A stretch of DNA of 5,842 bases, from the NCBI GenBank assembly GCA_002429045.1, contig DIYM01000009.1, forward strand, positions 1 to 5,842, in the 5' to 3' direction. A program made the translations under genes and the position numbers. The notes below the pieces were generated by a model. It was not told where the DNA came from, searched no databases, and saw only the letters and a program-made list of their open reading frames with translations. This document shows, piece by piece, positions 1 to 5,324 of this stretch. Position 1 is the first letter of the stretch. The number at the start of each line of letters is the position of its first letter. The DNA is from Phycisphaerales bacterium UBA6054. GTDB lineage: Bacteria; Planctomycetota; Phycisphaerae; Phycisphaerales; UBA1924.

Positions 1-21
1 ACCTGGGGCGTGGTTGGGGTG

Positions 22-51
22 CTGGCCTAGGTCCCGGCCTAGGTCCTGGCA
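22..51. repeat. Short 12-bp tandem repeat with CCTAGG cores
   Basis: About two and a half copies of a 12-base unit lie head to tail. CTGGCCTAGGTC at 22-33 is followed by CCGGCCTAGGTC at 34-45 and then the partial copy CTGGCA. Each full unit contains the palindrome CCTAGG. The array is too short to name, and no function can be read from it. The frame starting at base 3 stays open through it as far as a TGA at 108-110, giving a Gly/Pro-rich reading. The array could therefore be the tail of an upstream gene, but nothing else supports that. I see no gene that can be called in bases 1-106. Confidence 0.5.
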
Positions 52-71
52 TGGTAACCGGTTGTGGCGTG

Positions 72-98
72 TGCGCGGGCGCAATTCGGGCCCGCGCG
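72..98 (+). other. GC-only hairpin upstream of the arg promoter
   Basis: GCGCGGGC at 73-80 pairs perfectly with GCCCGCGC at 90-97, leaving a 9-base loop. A T-G wobble can extend the stem by one pair. It sits just before the -35 box at 107. No T tract follows, so it is not a standard intrinsic terminator. It could mark the end of an upstream transcript or could be chance in GC-rich DNA. Confidence 0.35.
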
Positions 99-106
99 GG
101 TCGGGG

Positions 107-135
107 TTGACATGATTATGCAAGAGATGTATAAT
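107..135 (+). promoter_or_regulatory. Consensus sigma70-type promoter of the arg operon
   Basis: TTGACA at 107-112 and TATAAT at 130-135 are separated by exactly 17 bases. Both hexamers match the housekeeping-sigma consensus at all six positions. The stretch is strikingly AT-rich against very GC-rich surroundings. A start of transcription 6-8 bases after the -10 box would fall at about 142-143, on the argR start codon. With no gap between any of the genes that follow, this is probably the main promoter for the whole operon. The match is seen directly; activity is inferred. Confidence 0.85.
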
Positions 136-142
136 CATGTCA
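108..142. promoter_or_regulatory. Inverted-repeat operator over the promoter, probable ArgR site
   Basis: TGACATGATTAT at 108-119 is perfectly mirrored by ATAATCATGTCA at 131-142, with 11 bases between the arms. The left arm overlaps the -35 box. The right arm covers most of the -10 box and ends at the A of the argR ATG. A protein bound here would block RNA polymerase. ArgR-family repressors bind paired AT-rich ARG boxes whose half-sites resemble TGAAT/ATTCA. TGATTATGCA (113-122) and TGTATAATCA (128-137) recall such sites but are not textbook ARG boxes. Arm centres are about 23 bases apart, close to the roughly 21-base spacing of paired E. coli boxes. ArgR as the binder is inferred from position next to argR. 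Confidence 0.75.
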
Positions 143-603
143 TGTCGCGAGATCGCCGCCGGATGCTGATTGTGGACCTGTTGGGTCGCGGGCCTGTGCT
201 GACGCAGGAAGAGTTGGCCGCGGCGCTGTCGGATGCGGGCGAGCCTGTGACGCAGGCGACGGTGTCGCGGGATCTGGCGGCGGTGGGTGCGGTGCGGACG
301 CGTGACGGTTATCGGTTGGCGGGCGGTGGCGCCGCGGGCGAGGGCGAGCGTGAGGCGGAGGAGCTGGGCGGCGTGGTGCGCCGGCATGTGATGTCCGCGG
401 CGGCGGCGCACGCGATGGTGGTGGTTCGGACGGCGCCGGGGCATGCGCAGATGGTGGCGAGCGCGTTCGATCGCTGGCCGCCCGACGGTGTGGCGGGGAG
501 CGTCGCGGGGGACGACACGATTTTTCTTGCGACGCAGAGCCCGGCGGGAGCGCGTGCGTTGGCGGAGCGGCTGCGTGCGTCGATGCGGGGGGGCGTGGCG
601 TGA
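142..603 (+). CDS. argR: Arginine repressor ArgR/AhrC family
   Basis: This is a 153-residue arginine-responsive transcriptional regulator. The N-terminal winged helix-turn-helix (about residues 1-65) carries TQEEL near residue 21 and VTQATVSRDL at 36-45, the DNA-reading signature. The C-terminal oligomerisation and arginine-binding domain (about 75-150) has PGHAQ near 99-103 and GDDT at 123-126; the paired aspartates contact arginine in this family. A Gly/Ala/Glu-rich linker joins the two. Start choice: ATG at 142 gives a protein that lines up with Bacillus AhrC from its first residue. An in-frame GTG at 64 would add 26 unrelated residues and lies upstream of the promoter. No Shine-Dalgarno precedes 142, and the -10 box ends six bases before it, so the message is probably leaderless. 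It overlaps argF' by four bases. It probably controls this operon, itself included. The family call is secure; the regulatory target is inferred. Confidence 0.95.
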   Translation: MSRDRRRMLIVDLLGRGPVLTQEELAAALSDAGEPVTQATVSRDLAAVGAVRTRDGYRLAGGGAAGEGEREAEELGGVVRRHVMSAAAAHAMVVVRTAPGHAQMVASAFDRWPPDGVAGSVAGDDTIFLATQSPAGARALAERLRASMRGGVA

Positions 604-1631
604 AGCACTTCATCACGACGCAGGACTGGGGGCGGGCGGAGTTGGACGCGTTGCTGTCGCACGCGCACGGTCTGAAGGCGTCGCCGATCAATCGGCTGCT
701 GGAGGGCAGGGCGGTTGCGCTGGTGTTCTTCAACCCGTCGTTGCGGACGCGGGCTTCGTTCGAGGTGGGGGCGTGGCAGATGGGCGGGCACGCGGTGGTG
801 CTGGAACCGGGCGGGTCGGGCGGCACGGGCGGGGCGTGGGGGATGGCGTTCGAGCCGGGTGCGGTGATGGGCGGCGACGCGGAGGAGCACGTGCGTGAGG
901 CGGCGCGGGTGCTGAGCCGGTACTGCGATCTGATCGCGGTGCGCGCGTTTCCGCGGTTCGTGGACTGGTCGGTGGACCGGCGTGACCTTGTGATCAGGGG
1001 GTTCGCCGAGCACGCGACGGTGCCGGTGATCAACATGGAGACGATCACCCACCCCTGCCAGGAACTCGCGCACGTGATGACGCTTCAGGAGCGTTTCGGG
1101 GTGCCGGATCTGCGGGGGAAGAAGTACGTGCTGACGTGGACGTACCACCCCAAGCCGCTGAATACGGCGGTGGCCAACTCGGCCGCGATGATCGCGACGC
1201 GGTACGGGATGGATGTCACGCTGCTGTGCCCGGACGAGCGGTACCGGCTCGACGAGCGGTACATGGACGCGGCGTGCTCGAACGCGGCGGAGAGCGGCGG
1301 TTCGTTCGCGGTCTCGCACGACATCGCGTCCTCCTACGACGGTGCGGACGTGGTGTACGCGAAGAGCTGGGGGGCGTTGCCGTTCTTCGGGAAGTGGGAC
1401 GAGGAGAAGGCGGTGCGGGACGCGAACAGGCATTTCATCGTGGATGAAGAGAAGATGGCACGCACGAACGGGGCGTTGTTCGGGCACTGTCTCCCGGCGC
1501 GGCGGAACGTGAAGGCGACGGACGCGGTGATGGACGCGCCGTATTCGATGATCGTGGATGAGGCGGAGAACCGGCTGCACGTGCAGAAGGCGTTGATGGC
1601 GTCGTTGGTCGGTGGCGGAGGTGCGGGATGA
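600..1631 (+). CDS. argF': N-acetyl-L-ornithine carbamoyltransferase
   Basis: A cytoplasmic enzyme of 343 residues that transfers a carbamoyl group from carbamoyl phosphate to N-acetylornithine, giving N-acetylcitrulline. It belongs to the aspartate/ornithine carbamoyltransferase fold and is usually a trimer. The carbamoyl-phosphate loop is SLRTR (47-51), with HPCQ at 151-154 and GHCLP at 295-299. Substrate type is set by Glu95, in DAEEH. It aligns with Glu92 of the Xanthomonas enzyme, where Bacteroides succinylornithine enzymes have Pro. Lys305, in RRNVK, aligns with Lys302, which is carboxylated in Xanthomonas. The segment METITHPCQELAH and the stretch 174-193 are nearly identical to that family. 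A Gly-rich loop at about 71-81 is about five residues longer than in Xanthomonas. The start is GTG at 600, overlapping argR in GTGA. Ordinary ornithine carbamoyltransferase is ruled out by these residues and by the neighbours. Confidence 0.94.
   Translation: MKHFITTQDWGRAELDALLSHAHGLKASPINRLLEGRAVALVFFNPSLRTRASFEVGAWQMGGHAVVLEPGGSGGTGGAWGMAFEPGAVMGGDAEEHVREAARVLSRYCDLIAVRAFPRFVDWSVDRRDLVIRGFAEHATVPVINMETITHPCQELAHVMTLQERFGVPDLRGKKYVLTWTYHPKPLNTAVANSAAMIATRYGMDVTLLCPDERYRLDERYMDAACSNAAESGGSFAVSHDIASSYDGADVVYAKSWGALPFFGKWDEEKAVRDANRHFIVDEEKMARTNGALFGHCLPARRNVKATDAVMDAPYSMIVDEAENRLHVQKALMASLVGGGGAG
809..842 (+). other. G-quadruplex-type G-run cluster inside argF'
   Basis: Six runs of three or more G lie within 34 bases, at 809-811, 813-815, 818-820, 827-829, 831-834 and 838-842. 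Loops are one to six bases long. This fits the usual G3/short-loop quadruplex pattern on the coding strand and so in the mRNA. It encodes the Gly-rich loop of the carbamoyltransferase (residues 70-81). In DNA this G-rich, the pattern may be only a by-product of glycine codons. Folding is not shown by the sequence. Confidence 0.35.
1617..1623 (+). promoter_or_regulatory. Shine-Dalgarno site of argG
   Basis: GGAGGTG lies four bases before the ATG at 1628 and inside the end of argF'. It is a near-full complement to the 3' end of 16S rRNA and supports the ATGA-overlap start of argG. The spacer is a little short. Confidence 0.55.
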
Positions 1632-2854
1632 GTGGTCGCAAGCTGGCGGTGCTGGCGTTCTCGGGCGGGCTGGACACGAGTTTCTGCGTGCCGTGGCTGA
1701 TGGGGCGCGGGTACGAGGTGATCACGCTGTTCGTGGACACGGGCGGTGTGGGCGATGAGGGTGCGGCGTCGGTCGCGGCCCGGGCGGAAGAGCTCGGGGC
1801 GGTCGAGCACGTTTCGGTCGATGTGTCGGATCGGTTGTGGGAGACGTTCGTGGTCCCGTTCGTGATGGGTGGGGCGAAGTACGCGGGTCGTTATCCGTTG
1901 TTGTGTTCGGACAGGTATGTGATCGTGGAGGAGATGGTGCGGCTGGCCCACGAACGCGGGGCCGACGCGGTGGCGCATGGCTGCACGGCGATGGGAAACG
2001 ATCAGGTCCGGTTCGATCACACGATCGGCGCGTTGACGGACCTTCCGATCGTGGCGCCGATCCGGGAGATCCAAGGCGAGACGGGCACGCCGCGTGCGTA
2101 CGAGATCGAGGATCTCAAGCGCCGGGGCTTCTCGGTGGACGCGGATGTCAGGCGGTACACGATCAACGAGAACATGCTCGGGGTGACGGTGTCGGGATCG
2201 GAGATCGATGGGATGGGCGTGCCGGGGCGCGGGACGTACCGGCTGACGAAGCCGGAGGGGGAGCGTGACGGGGGTTCCGAGCGGGTCACGATCGGGTTCG
2301 AGTCGGGCGTCCCGGTCACGCTGGACGGGGCGGCGATGGGCGGGGCTCCGATGCTGCGTTCGTTGAATCGGCGTCTGGGCGCGTACGGCGTCGGGCGGGG
2401 GGTTTACACGGGCGACACGATCGTGGGTCTGAAGGGGCGGATCGTGTTCGAGGCGCCCGGTCTGGAGGGGTTGCTGGTCGCCCACAAGGCGTTGGAGGAG
2501 TTGACGCTGACGGCGGCGCAGAACGCGTTCAAGCCCGGGGTTGCCGGGCGTTGGTGCGAGTTGGTGTTCGGCGGCGGTTGGTGCGAGCCGCTGCGTGAGG
2601 ATCTTGAGGCGTTCGTGCGTTCGACGCAGTCGGAGGTGACGGGCGAGGTGGTGCTCGGGGTGACCGCCGGTTCGTGCGAGGCGGTCGCGGTGCGCACCGG
2701 TCGGGCGCTGGTCCGGGAGGGGGCTGTGTACGCGCAGAACGCGGATTGGTCCGCGGGCGACGCGGAGGGCTTCATCCGGTTGCACGGCCAGTCGTTGCGG
2801 CTGGCCGCCGCTCGGTCCCGTGCGGGCGTGGGCGCGATGGCGGGGGGTGTGTGA
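1628..2854 (+). CDS. argG: Argininosuccinate synthase, divergent type
   Basis: A 408-residue ATP-dependent enzyme that joins citrulline and aspartate to argininosuccinate, the penultimate step of arginine synthesis, in the cytoplasm. The N-terminal ATP pyrophosphatase loop is FSGGLDTS (11-18). HGCTAMGNDQVRFD (117-130) is the aspartate/citrulline-binding signature, normally GCTGKGNDQVRFE. YPLLCSDRY (89-97), YTINENMLG (177-185) and GVGRGVYTGDT (254-264) resemble, as I recall them, the Xanthomonas protein. The classical E. coli/human type has ARP, a DENLWG-like segment and VENR at the matching places. This is therefore a distinct subfamily that here accompanies the acetylornithine route. Length is near the family's usual 400. 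It overlaps argF' by four bases (ATGA) and argE by one (TGATG), which points to coupled translation. The final 15 or so residues are Ala/Gly-rich and unlikely to be structured. The function call is secure. Confidence 0.94.
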   Translation: MSGRKLAVLAFSGGLDTSFCVPWLMGRGYEVITLFVDTGGVGDEGAASVAARAEELGAVEHVSVDVSDRLWETFVVPFVMGGAKYAGRYPLLCSDRYVIVEEMVRLAHERGADAVAHGCTAMGNDQVRFDHTIGALTDLPIVAPIREIQGETGTPRAYEIEDLKRRGFSVDADVRRYTINENMLGVTVSGSEIDGMGVPGRGTYRLTKPEGERDGGSERVTIGFESGVPVTLDGAAMGGAPMLRSLNRRLGAYGVGRGVYTGDTIVGLKGRIVFEAPGLEGLLVAHKALEELTLTAAQNAFKPGVAGRWCELVFGGGWCEPLREDLEAFVRSTQSEVTGEVVLGVTAGSCEAVAVRTGRALVREGAVYAQNADWSAGDAEGFIRLHGQSLRLAAARSRAGVGAMAGGV

Positions 2855-4002
2855 TGGGCGGGGTGGTCGGTGCGGCAGCGGATGCGTCCGCGGGCGGTGT
2901 GCGTTTGGGGCGGGTGCTCAGGCATCTGGAGCGGTTGGTCTCGTGCCCGACTGAGAACCCTCCGCGTTCGATCGGGGGGGATGACCCGGCGGTTCGGTAT
3001 TGCCGCGGGGTGCTCGGGGAGGCCGGCTGTGCGGTCACGGTGTCGGACGCGGGCGACGGTTGTGTGACGCTGCTCGCGACGCGTGACGGGGCGCTCGGGG
3101 CGGCGCGGACGGTGGTGAACTGCCATCTGGATACGGTGCCGGCGGATCCGTCGTGGACGCGGGACCCTTTCCGGCTTTCGGTCGAGGGCGATCGGGCGTA
3201 CGGTTTGGGTGCGTGCGACGTGAAGGGTGCGGCGGCGTGCATGCTGGCCGCGGTCGAGGAGAGCGCGGGCGCGGTGGCGTTGCTGCTGACGACGGATGAG
3301 GAGGCGGGGCGGAGCCGGTGCGTGCGGTCGTTTCTCGGGGGGGGGATCGGGTACGACCGTGCGGTGGTCGCCGAGCCGACGGGGGTTCGTGCGGTCACGG
3401 AGCACCGCGGGCTTGCGACGTACGACGTTCGGTTCGAGGGGGTGGCGGCCCATTCGTCGACGATCGGGGCGGATCAGCGGAACGCGGTGCATCTGGCGGC
3501 GCGGTGGTGCTCGGAGGCGTTGGCGTTGGCCCGTCGGGCGCCGTTCGATGACATCCGGCTGAACATCGGGACGTTCCACGGCGGGGCGAAGGCGAACGTA
3601 GCGGCGTCATCGGCGACGGTAACGATCGGGATGCGTCCGCCCGCGGGGATGCACCCCGACGAGGTCGTCCGTGCGCTGGGGGGGCTGGCGTCGAGCGGGG
3701 AGCGATCGTCGTGGGCGGCGCGGTTCTGTGCTCCCGGGCTGGCTGAGTCGGCGGGGGCGGCGGCGCTGATCGAGGATTACGGGTTCGAGCGTGGCGGTCC
3801 GGTGGACTTCTGGACCGAGGCGGCGTTGTTCGGGCAGGCGGGTTTGGCGACGGTGGTGCTGGGTCCCGGTGACATCGGTCAGGCGCACGCCGCGGATGAG
3901 TTCGTGGCGCTCGAAGATCTGCGCCGGGCTGCGTGCGCGTACGGGCGTGTGTTCTCCGAGGCGGGCGTCGCGGCGGACGCTGGTGAGAAGGCGGTGTCGT
4001 GA
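2854..4002 (+). CDS. argE: N-acetylcitrulline deacetylase, M20 metallopeptidase family
   Basis: A 382-residue zinc-type amidohydrolase of the M20/ArgE/DapE family. In this pathway it should remove acetate from N-acetyl-L-citrulline to release citrulline for ArgG. Metal and catalytic residues are present: His91 and Asp93 in NCHLDTVPA, Asp122 in GACDVKG, the Glu149-Glu150 pair in TTDEEAG, Glu174 in AEPT, and His345 in GQAHAADEF. The dimerisation domain lies about 183-290. VDFWTEAALF (317-326) and GPGDIGQAH closely resemble the Xanthomonas acetylcitrulline enzyme as I recall it. The start is ATG at 2854, sharing one base with the argG stop. The frame is open further upstream, but that part overlaps argG and reads as Arg/Gly-rich shadow sequence. 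Acetylcitrulline rather than acetylornithine as substrate is inferred from the upstream argF'. The first 17 residues and the last dozen look like flexible extensions. Confidence 0.9.
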   Translation: MGGVVGAAADASAGGVRLGRVLRHLERLVSCPTENPPRSIGGDDPAVRYCRGVLGEAGCAVTVSDAGDGCVTLLATRDGALGAARTVVNCHLDTVPADPSWTRDPFRLSVEGDRAYGLGACDVKGAAACMLAAVEESAGAVALLLTTDEEAGRSRCVRSFLGGGIGYDRAVVAEPTGVRAVTEHRGLATYDVRFEGVAAHSSTIGADQRNAVHLAARWCSEALALARRAPFDDIRLNIGTFHGGAKANVAASSATVTIGMRPPAGMHPDEVVRALGGLASSGERSSWAARFCAPGLAESAGAAALIEDYGFERGGPVDFWTEAALFGQAGLATVVLGPGDIGQAHAADEFVALEDLRRAACAYGRVFSEAGVAADAGEKAVS

Positions 4003-5324
4003 TGCAGCGGGAGATCATCGTGAATCTGCTCTACAACCTGGGCGGCAAGCCAGAGGTCGAGCGGTACTTGCGGGCGTACACGAAGCCCGGCGCGTCGCGG
4101 ACGGCGGTGGTGAAGGTCGGCGGGGCCCTGATCTCGGGCGATCTGGACGATCTCTCGTCGTCGGTCGCGTTCCTCAAGCATGTCGGGATGTCGCCCGTGG
4201 TGGTGCATGGGGCGGGCCCGCAGCTGTCGGCGGAGCTGGAGGCTGCGGGGGTCGCGAGCGAGTGGGTCGACGGGCTCCGTGTGACGACCCCCGGGGTGCT
4301 GAAGGCGGCGCACGGTCTGTTCGTTCGTGAGGGTTCGCGTCTCGCCGGTGCGATCGATCGTCACGGGGTCCGGGCCCGTGCGATCCCGACGGGCGTGTTC
4401 GAGGCGGCGGCGGAAGATTCGGCGAGGCTCGGGCTGGTCGGTCGCGTGACGCGGGTGGACCTCGGGCCCGTTCGGGAGGCGATGGACGGGGGGTATCTCC
4501 CGGTGCTGTCGCCGATCGGTGTGTCGGCGGACGGGCAGATGCTCAACATCAACGCGGATACGGCGGCGCGGGCGATCGCCGAGGCGATGAAGCCTGGCAA
4601 GGTGATTTATCTGACGGAGACGGGCGGGATCCTCGACGGGCGGGGGGAGGTGATCTCGGCGATCAACATCGAGCAGGACCGGGAGCGGCTGGTCTCGTCG
4701 GGTGTGGTCAGCGGCGGGATGGCGCGGAAGATCGACGAGATCGGCGCCCTGCTGTCGGTGTTGCCGGGCAACGCGTCGGTCTCGATCACGAAGCCGGCGC
4801 GGCTGGCCAGGGAACTGTTCACGCACAGCGGGAGCGGGACGCTGGTGAGACGGGGCGCGGTGATCCGTTCGGCGGGTGATATCGCCGACCTGGACGCGGC
4901 GCGGGTGCGTGGGCTGCTGGAGAGCAGCTTCGGGCGCCCGCTCGGGGAGGACTACTTCGAGCGGGTGCGCGGGGCGCGGGCGTTGGTGGCGCCGTGGACC
5001 GCGTTGGCGGTAGTCCGGGAGACCGCGGCGGGCGCGTATCTGGACAAGTTCGCGGTGACGGCCGAGGCGCAGGGCGCGGGGGTCGGCGCGGCGCTGTGGG
5101 ACCGGTTGGTCCAGGAGAACCCGCGGCTGTTCTGGCGGTCGCGGTTGGGAAACCCGATCAACCCGTGGTACATGCGACGCGCGGAGGGGATGCAGCGGAC
5201 GGATCAGTGGCTGGTGTTCTGGCGTGGGTTGGGGTCTGGCGAAGAGATCGTGCGGGCGTTCCGGCACGCGGTCGCGGAGGCGCCGAGCTTCGGCGCGGTG
5301 AGCGAGGAGGTCGGCGTTGGCTGA
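4002..5324 (+). CDS. argB: Bifunctional N-acetylglutamate synthase/kinase
   Basis: A 440-residue fusion doing the first two arginine steps, acetylation of glutamate and phosphorylation of N-acetylglutamate. Residues about 33-285 form an amino-acid kinase domain: VVKVGGA (36-42) with Lys38, HGAGPQL (69-75), DGLRVTTP (90-97), NINAD (182-186) and Lys243 in ARKID. Residues about 300-430 are a GNAT-like acetyltransferase domain of the vertebrate/Xanthomonas NAGS-K type. YLDKFAV (346-352) and AQGAGVG (356-362) form the acetyl-CoA loop, and LFWRSRLGNPIN (376-387) is the family signature. The order kinase-then-NAT and the length match the Xanthomonas protein; plain ArgB kinases are under 300 residues. 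The start could be ATG at 4002 or the adjacent in-frame GTG at 3999. AGAAGG at 3986-3991 lies ten or seven bases before them, so the choice is open by one residue. The enzyme is probably inhibited by arginine, as family members are. Confidence 0.92.
   Translation: MQREIIVNLLYNLGGKPEVERYLRAYTKPGASRTAVVKVGGALISGDLDDLSSSVAFLKHVGMSPVVVHGAGPQLSAELEAAGVASEWVDGLRVTTPGVLKAAHGLFVREGSRLAGAIDRHGVRARAIPTGVFEAAAEDSARLGLVGRVTRVDLGPVREAMDGGYLPVLSPIGVSADGQMLNINADTAARAIAEAMKPGKVIYLTETGGILDGRGEVISAINIEQDRERLVSSGVVSGGMARKIDEIGALLSVLPGNASVSITKPARLARELFTHSGSGTLVRRGAVIRSAGDIADLDAARVRGLLESSFGRPLGEDYFERVRGARALVAPWTALAVVRETAAGAYLDKFAVTAEAQGAGVGAALWDRLVQENPRLFWRSRLGNPINPWYMRRAEGMQRTDQWLVFWRGLGSGEEIVRAFRHAVAEAPSFGAVSEEVGVG
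5304..5310 (+). promoter_or_regulatory. Shine-Dalgarno site that fixes the argC TTG start
   Basis: GAGGAGG lies six bases before the TTG at 5317, inside the end of argB. It is one of the strongest ribosome-binding matches in the window. It decides for TTG as the argC start, since no ATG or GTG occurs before the Rossmann motif. Confidence 0.75.

Noticed and set aside
72..98. Intrinsic terminator
   Set aside because: The stem is perfect, but it is followed by a G-rich stretch with no T run, so only a hairpin is reported.
64..141. Upstream GTG start for argR, adding 26 residues
   Set aside because: It lies before the promoter boxes and would translate the operator. The added residues do not resemble the ArgR family, whereas ATG 142 aligns from residue 1.
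309..1580. A 423-codon minus-strand open frame opposite argR and argF'
   Set aside because: It spans two confident genes and reads as low-complexity basic protein, as expected from antisense of GC-rich coding DNA.
600..1631. Ordinary ornithine carbamoyltransferase or succinylornithine carbamoyltransferase
   Set aside because: Glu95 and the long conserved stretches match the acetylornithine enzyme; the succinyl type has Pro at the Glu95 position.
1334..2785. A 483-codon open frame on the minus strand opposite argF' and argG
   Set aside because: Same Arg/His/Pro-rich shadow composition, no domain, and opposite two well-conserved enzymes.
2674..2853. Upstream extension of argE by 60 codons
   Set aside because: It lies entirely within the conserved end of argG and reads as an Arg/Gly-rich shadow. 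ATG 2854 directly follows the argG stop and fits M20 family length.
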